A stretch of DNA of 64,000 nt, taken from assembly GCA_022059125.1 (NCBI GenBank), contig JAEUWY010000023.1:1488001-1552000 (forward strand). Reading direction: 5' to 3'. The notes beneath the pieces were generated by a model. That model made no database searches. It had not been told where the DNA came from and saw only the letters and a list, made by a program, of their open reading frames with translations. Source of the stretch: Corynespora cassiicola. Its lineage: Eukaryota > Ascomycota > Dothideomycetes > Pleosporales > Corynesporascaceae. Positions 63,840 to 64,000 of this stretch are shown here, one piece after another (position 1 is the stretch's first letter; every line of letters begins with the position of its first letter). A program made the position numbers and the translations under genes.

Positions 63840-64000
63840 CTGCATTTGTCAGCATTTCTTCTGCCCTCGACCATTTCAAGTTCATGCAGCTATGGGTACT
63901 TTGATCGAGCGTACATCATAACACGTGTAGACACTGCTACAAGCCACACTGGCATTGCCCCATGTTTCCAGCCACATCATTAACCAATAAGGGATGCAAC
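63840..64000. other. Right edge
   Basis: Would contain the intron and upstream exon(s) of the putative secreted protein; nothing else is recognisable. Confidence 0.4.

Overview
The window is nuclear DNA of a filamentous ascomycete (Pezizomycotina). This rests on short GT-AG introns (about 45-123 nt) with CTAAC/CTGAC-like branch points, fungus-restricted families (Pth11-type receptor, DUF7703-type membrane protein, TmpL-like fusion, LPPELR proteins) and unlinked single-copy eukaryotic housekeeping genes. Dothideomycetes is a guess from general protein flavour, not a demonstrated placement. Exon structures were assembled by eye from splice consensus, reading phase and family similarity. No rRNA, convincing tRNA, CRISPR array or intact transposon was recognised.

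Layout. 0.5-4.1 kb: a cytochrome P450 and a membrane-anchored M19 dipeptidase, both on the minus strand. 4.4-14.6 kb: ILM1-like ER protein, FAD monooxygenase, PEX10, an unrecognised protein with a GC-AG intron, a small one-helix membrane protein and an ERD1-like EXS protein. 14.6-22.1 kb is AT-richer and gene-poor. It holds a GNAT acetyltransferase, a secreted PEBP-like protein with a 10-nt exon, a second small secreted protein, and a possible gene relic. 22.4-28.2 kb: eIF3m, UMP/CMP kinase, a small mitochondrial-type protein and two LPPELR (F-box-like) proteins. 28.2-33.6 kb: a 2.4 kb gap, a Pth11-like receptor and a secreted GH28-like protein that seems to lack the usual catalytic residues. 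34-44 kb is a dense housekeeping block: PRP28 helicase, proteasome beta3, mitoribosomal mL59, a zinc-ribbon/polyQ protein, proteasome alpha7 and a histidine phosphatase. 44.2-46.3 kb: a small membrane ORF and a cell-surface protein with a Thr-Asn repeat stalk. 46.3-52.2 kb is nearly empty, with at least one decayed ORF. 52.2-53.7 kb: a seven-helix membrane protein. 56.4-62.3 kb: a divergent pair, a 1022-residue adenylation-domain/ferric-reductase-like fusion (TmpL type) and a catalytically complete enoyl-CoA hydratase, sharing a 1.1 kb promoter. The right edge carries what may be the last exon of a small Cys-containing secreted protein.

Most genes are independent housekeeping functions. The two groups that may work together are the TmpL-like/enoyl-CoA hydratase pair and, more weakly, the P450/dipeptidase pair at the left edge.
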